The translations under genes and the position numbers were made by a program. A stretch of DNA of 36,254 nucleotides from an uncultured Erythrobacter sp. GTDB lineage: Bacteria; Pseudomonadota; Alphaproteobacteria; Sphingomonadales; Sphingomonadaceae. Under the pieces are notes generated by a model that saw only the letters and a list, made by a program, of their open reading frames with translations, made no database searches and was not told the DNA's origin. The DNA lies in NCBI GenBank assembly GCA_947258465.1, contig CAMYIQ010000320.1, positions 1 to 36,254 of the forward strand, given 5' to 3'. Shown here piece after piece: positions 33,501 through 36,254 of this stretch (positions within the stretch are counted from its first letter, which is position 1; every line of letters starts with the position of its first letter).

Positions 33501-34502
33501 ATGGACGCTGCAACCGGCCCCACCCTTCTCGGCTTCGATGTCTATCTGGTCGGCTCGATCCTCATCGGGATCGCAGCCGCTGCCATGGTGTTCGCGATCT
33601 ACACTGCCGTGACCATCAAGGATCCGATGAGCAAGCGCGTCAAAGCGCTCGAGGGTCGCCGGGAAGAGCTCAAGATGGGCCTCGTTACCTCCTCCGCCAA
33701 GAAGCGGCAGAGCCTGGTTCGCAAGACCGATACGACCGAGAAGATCAAAGACACGCTCGGCAGGATGAAGGTGCTGCAGGAGAGCCAAGTCGAAGGCGTG
33801 CAGCAAAAACTGGCCCATGCCGGCATCCGTAACAAGGAACTGGCGATCGTCATCATCGGCCTGCGCGCGGTCCTGCCGGTGTTGCTGGGCGGCCTCGTCT
33901 TCGTATCGGTCTTCTTGCTCGACACCTTTCCCGAATGGGGCGCGATAAAGCGCAACGGCGCGCTGATTCTGGCCGTGTTTCTCGGCTATAAGGGTCCTGA
34001 AATCTACCTTAGCAATCTGGCATCGAAACGTTCGGACGCGATCCGGAAGGGCCTTCCGGATGCGCTCGACCTGCTGGTCATCTGCGCGGAAGCGGGCCTG
34101 ACCGTCGATGCTGCATTCAACCGGGTGGCGAAGGAACTGGGCCGCGCCTATCCGGAACTGGGTGACGAGTTCGCGCTCACCGCTATCGAGCTGTCCTTCC
34201 TCAACGAACGGAAGAAGGCCTTCGACAACCTCGCCTACCGCGTGGATCTGGAGGCGGTGAAAGGCGTCGTCACCACCATGGTCCAGACCGAACGCTATGG
34301 TACCCCGCTAGCTTCCGCCTTACGCGTCCTGTCGGCCGAATTCCGTAACGAGCGGATGATGCGCGCCGAGGAAAAGGCCGCGCGCCTGCCGGCCATCATG
34401 ACCGTGCCGCTGATCATGTTCATCTTGCCGGTCCTGTTCATCGTCATTCTCGGACCGGCGGCCTGTTCGATCGCCGACGCCTTCAGCGGCGGTATCGGGT
34501 AA
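33501..34502 (+). CDS. tadC: Flp pilus inner-membrane platform protein TadC (CpaH)
   Basis: 333 residues from ATG 33501; the longer open frame to 33426 overlaps tadB. An N-terminal helix (about 12-38), two helices (about 110-160), a type II secretion F domain (about 180-300: LPDALDLLVICAEAGLTVDA and TMVQTERYGTPLASALRVL) and C-terminal helices with PAIMTVPLIMFILPVLFIVI. Partner of TadB in the pilus inner-membrane platform. Last gene of the operon, followed by a hairpin shared with convergent marR. No tadD, tadE or tadF homologue follows. Confidence 0.93.
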   Translation: MDAATGPTLLGFDVYLVGSILIGIAAAAMVFAIYTAVTIKDPMSKRVKALEGRREELKMGLVTSSAKKRQSLVRKTDTTEKIKDTLGRMKVLQESQVEGVQQKLAHAGIRNKELAIVIIGLRAVLPVLLGGLVFVSVFLLDTFPEWGAIKRNGALILAVFLGYKGPEIYLSNLASKRSDAIRKGLPDALDLLVICAEAGLTVDAAFNRVAKELGRAYPELGDEFALTAIELSFLNERKKAFDNLAYRVDLEAVKGVVTTMVQTERYGTPLASALRVLSAEFRNERMMRAEEKAARLPAIMTVPLIMFILPVLFIVILGPAACSIADAFSGGIG

Positions 34503-34530
34503 TCCGCTTCTCCTGCGCCGGTCGCAAAGG

Positions 34531-34561
34531 AAGCCTGGCCGCTTTTCAGTCGGCCAGGCTT
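34531..34561. terminator. Putative bidirectional hairpin between tadC and marR
   Basis: Arms 34531-34541 and 34551-34561 pair perfectly over 11 bp (AAGCCTGGCCG with its complement), with a 9-base loop. It begins 28 bp after the tadC stop. The loop holds the marR stop codon, so the right arm is coding. Neither side has a strong T-run (TTCC on +, TTCCTTT on -), so efficiency is uncertain. Confidence 0.6.
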
Positions 34562-35016
34562 TCCGCGTCGAAATCGCCCGCCTGATCGCGTACCCGCACC
34601 AGCATGTCGAGCAGGCTGGCGCGCTCTTCCTCGCTCAGCACCGAGAACAGCTCGCTCTCGATCTTCAGGGCCAGCGGCATGATCCCCGCATGGACCGCGC
34701 GCCCTTCGCTTGTCAGTTCCAGCAAATGCGAACGCCCATCGCTGGCATTGGGCGAACGCTGGACCAGGCCGCGGTCCTCCAGCCGCTTGCACGCGCGGTT
34801 GACCGGCACCTTGTCCATCAAAGTCTGTTGCGAAAGATCGCGCTGTGTCAGCGAACCGTGATCGCCGAGCACCGCCATGATACGCCATTCGGTGGTCTTG
34901 AGCGCGAAGCGCTTGCGGTACTGTTCGGCTATCCGGGTCGATACAGCATTCGATGCGATCGACAGTTGGTAAGGCAGGAACTCGGCAAGGCGTTGGGCGG
35001 GCTGGCGTTTGGACAT
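34546..35016 (-). CDS. MarR family transcriptional regulator
   Basis: 156 residues, typical of the family; AAAGG seven bases before ATG supports the start. Winged-helix DNA-binding region about 45-115: TEWRIMAVLGDHGSLTQRDL, then SQQTLMDKVPVNRACKRLED as recognition helix, and a wing with GLVQRSPNASDGRSHLLELT containing the conserved Asp-Gly-Arg. The flanking helices make the dimer interface. MarR proteins often sense aromatic or acyl-CoA ligands. Its neighbour upstream is a crotonase-family gene 67 bp away on the same strand, which makes it a candidate regulator of that gene; this is inference. No cysteine suggests redox sensing. Confidence 0.93.
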   Translation of the reverse strand: MSKRQPAQRLAEFLPYQLSIASNAVSTRIAEQYRKRFALKTTEWRIMAVLGDHGSLTQRDLSQQTLMDKVPVNRACKRLEDRGLVQRSPNASDGRSHLLELTSEGRAVHAGIMPLALKIESELFSVLSEEERASLLDMLVRVRDQAGDFDAESLAD

Positions 35017-35083
35017 GCCGATACCTTTAAACCGCGCCTCTGGCTTGGCAAGACCGTTGCGATTGTAACCTTATCCCCCGGAC

Positions 35084-35956
35084 TCATCGGTAGGTCGGTT
35101 CCTCCCACCACGGGTAGAAATCGGGCATGTTCGCGCTCACCGTGTCGGGATAGGCCGGCGCCCGTTTCTCGAGAAAACTGGCGATACCCTCCTTCGCATC
35201 TTCGCTGCGGCTGAGGCGGTAGATCGCCCGGCTGTCGATCCGGTGCGCATCCATCGGATGACCCCCGGCACCCAGCCGCCACAGCATGGCTCGAGTCATG
35301 GAAACCGAAACGGCCGATGTGTTGTCCGCAATCTCGCGGGCGAGCTCCATCGCAGCATTCATCAATTCGCCCTGCGGATGAACCGAACGGACCAGGCCGC
35401 GATCCCGCGCTTCGCCAGCATCGAAGATACGCCCGGTCATACACCATTCGAGCGCGGTCTGCATGCCCACCAGCCGGGGCAGAAACCAACTGGAAGCAGC
35501 TTCGGGAACGATGCCGCGCCGTGCGAATACGAAACCGAACCGCGCATTTTCCGAGCACAGGCGAATATCGACGGGAAGCTGCATGGTAGCGCCCACTCCG
35601 ACCGCCACACCGTTGCACGCCCCGATCAGCGGTTTCCTGGAATTGAACAGGCGCAGGGTCAGACGCCCTCCCCCGTCCCGGACCCGTTCGTCGGAAAAAT
35701 CGTCTACCGCCGAAGGGTCGGAAAAAACCGTGCCCCCGTCTTCCGGCGTAAGATCGGCACCGGCGCAAAAAGCGCGCTCGCCCCGTCCGGTCACGATCAC
35801 GGCGCGCACTTCGTCATCGGCATCGGTATCGTCGATCGCCGCAGCGATTTCGGCGCCCATCCTGCCCGTGAACGCATTCATTTTTTCCGGTCGGTCGAGG
35901 GTGATCGTGGCAACGCCGTCGATCTTGTCCAATACAATCTGAGTGAAAGCCGTCAT
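35084..35956 (-). CDS. Enoyl-CoA hydratase/isomerase (crotonase) family protein
   Basis: 290 residues from ATG 35956, with AAGGAGAG eight bases upstream. Crotonase fold: LDRPEKMNAFT near the N-terminus, the first oxyanion-hole motif AFCAGADL (63-70), the second in NGVAVGVGATMQLPVDIRL, and GIVPEAASSWFLPRLVG with a Glu at the position of one catalytic acid. The C-terminus (LEKRAPAYP...FYPWWEEPTYR) resembles short-chain enoyl-CoA hydratases of actinobacteria and alphaproteobacteria. It may hydrate trans-2-enoyl-CoA in fatty acid beta-oxidation or isomerise a double bond; sequence alone does not decide. The MarR gene follows on the same strand. Confidence 0.9.
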   Translation of the reverse strand: MTAFTQIVLDKIDGVATITLDRPEKMNAFTGRMGAEIAAAIDDTDADDEVRAVIVTGRGERAFCAGADLTPEDGGTVFSDPSAVDDFSDERVRDGGGRLTLRLFNSRKPLIGACNGVAVGVGATMQLPVDIRLCSENARFGFVFARRGIVPEAASSWFLPRLVGMQTALEWCMTGRIFDAGEARDRGLVRSVHPQGELMNAAMELAREIADNTSAVSVSMTRAMLWRLGAGGHPMDAHRIDSRAIYRLSRSEDAKEGIASFLEKRAPAYPDTVSANMPDFYPWWEEPTYR

Positions 35957-36254
35957 CGCGTAGTCTCTCCTTGGTAGCCGTTCGTGCTTTTCAAGCATGG
36001 TGTGCAAGCGGTGTCGGGGAGATCGTGGCACGCCTTGGTCAGGGCGGCAATCGACGGCGCTTCCTCACAGCGCCGAAACAGTATCGCCTGTATTGTGCTG
36101 GGGCATATTTCGACCGACGAGAGCAGTTCCGCCGCGGACAACCTCAGCACTCTACAGCGTAAGAAACAAAGGAGGTGCGGCAAGTAACGCCTTCCAAAAA
36201 GGTCCGCTTGCAATCGCAAGGATTTTGAAAAGGTGTATTTACGTTGAAGATGAC
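35957..36254. other. Right-end region without a supported gene
   Basis: 298 bp upstream of the crotonase gene. The short open frames on both strands (for example 35953-36219 on -) have Cys/Arg-rich products with no family features. It should hold the crotonase promoter. A strong ribosome-binding sequence AAAGGAGGTG occurs at 36168-36177 but no plausible + strand start follows within 15 bases except a GTG inside it, whose frame closes after 17 codons. Base composition falls towards the right end (runs of A and T after 36195), suggesting a regulatory region for a gene beyond the window. Confidence 0.5.

Noticed and set aside
35953..36219. 88-codon - strand open frame at the right end
   Set aside because: Cys/Arg-rich product without family features, overlapping the ribosome binding site and start of the crotonase gene.
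1..36254. tRNA genes, CRISPR arrays, insertion sequences or att sites
   Set aside because: Reading both strands, I saw no tRNA cloverleaf with a T-arm consensus, no regularly spaced repeats, no transposase and no terminal inverted repeats.

Overview
The window reads as chromosome from an alphaproteobacterium of the order Sphingomonadales, most likely the family Erythrobacteraceae (an Erythrobacter/Qipengyuania/Altererythrobacter-like organism). The basis is the high-GC coding bias, the gene order argS - SPOR protein - nagZ - scpA - scpB - tatA - tatB - tatC, the Bpt and TamA/TamB types, the Caulobacter-like cpa/tad pilus genes and one CtrA-type box. This placement is inference; there is no rRNA gene here. 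I saw no tRNA, insertion sequence, phage gene or CRISPR array.

Left end (1-4542, + strand): the 3' part of a serine-protease autotransporter whose start lies outside the window, closed by a strong intrinsic terminator. Next come an exported protein with a tandem C-terminal repeat and a fasciclin-domain lipoprotein. Then (4550-13165, - strand): ilvA, bpt, tamA and tamB. TamA and TamB form an outer-membrane assembly module and overlap by one base; a CtrA-type box lies between ilvA and bpt. A periplasmic amidohydrolase (13272-14921, +) diverges from ilvA and converges on tatC.

Centre (14906-22105, - strand): a tightly packed run, transcribed right to left, of a lipoprotein, argS, a SPOR protein, nagZ, scpA, scpB, tatA, tatB and tatC. 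It combines arginyl-tRNA charging, cell-wall recycling, chromosome condensation and Tat export. Diverging from it, ispH, thrB and rnhA form a + strand operon (22203-24584). A convergent DUF1508 gene follows, then a FAD-dependent oxidoreductase reading frame broken by one in-frame TAA, preceded in the same operon by an alpha/beta hydrolase.

Right part (26970-34502, + strand): a Tad/Flp pilus operon cpaA-cpaB-cpaC-cpaD-cpaE-tadB-tadC. The motor ATPase gene cpaF/tadA, normally between cpaE and tadB, is not present: 50 bp separate the two. No Flp pilin gene is adjacent. The operon ends in a hairpin shared with a convergent marR gene, which sits downstream of an enoyl-CoA hydratase/isomerase gene. 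The last 298 bp carry no gene I can support.

The most notable observations are the pilus operon without its ATPase, the single nonsense codon in an otherwise intact oxidoreductase, the S1-protease active site in the autotransporter passenger, the CtrA-type box before bpt, and the uncertain start and acidic spacer of TamA. I did not find an obviously new multi-gene system.
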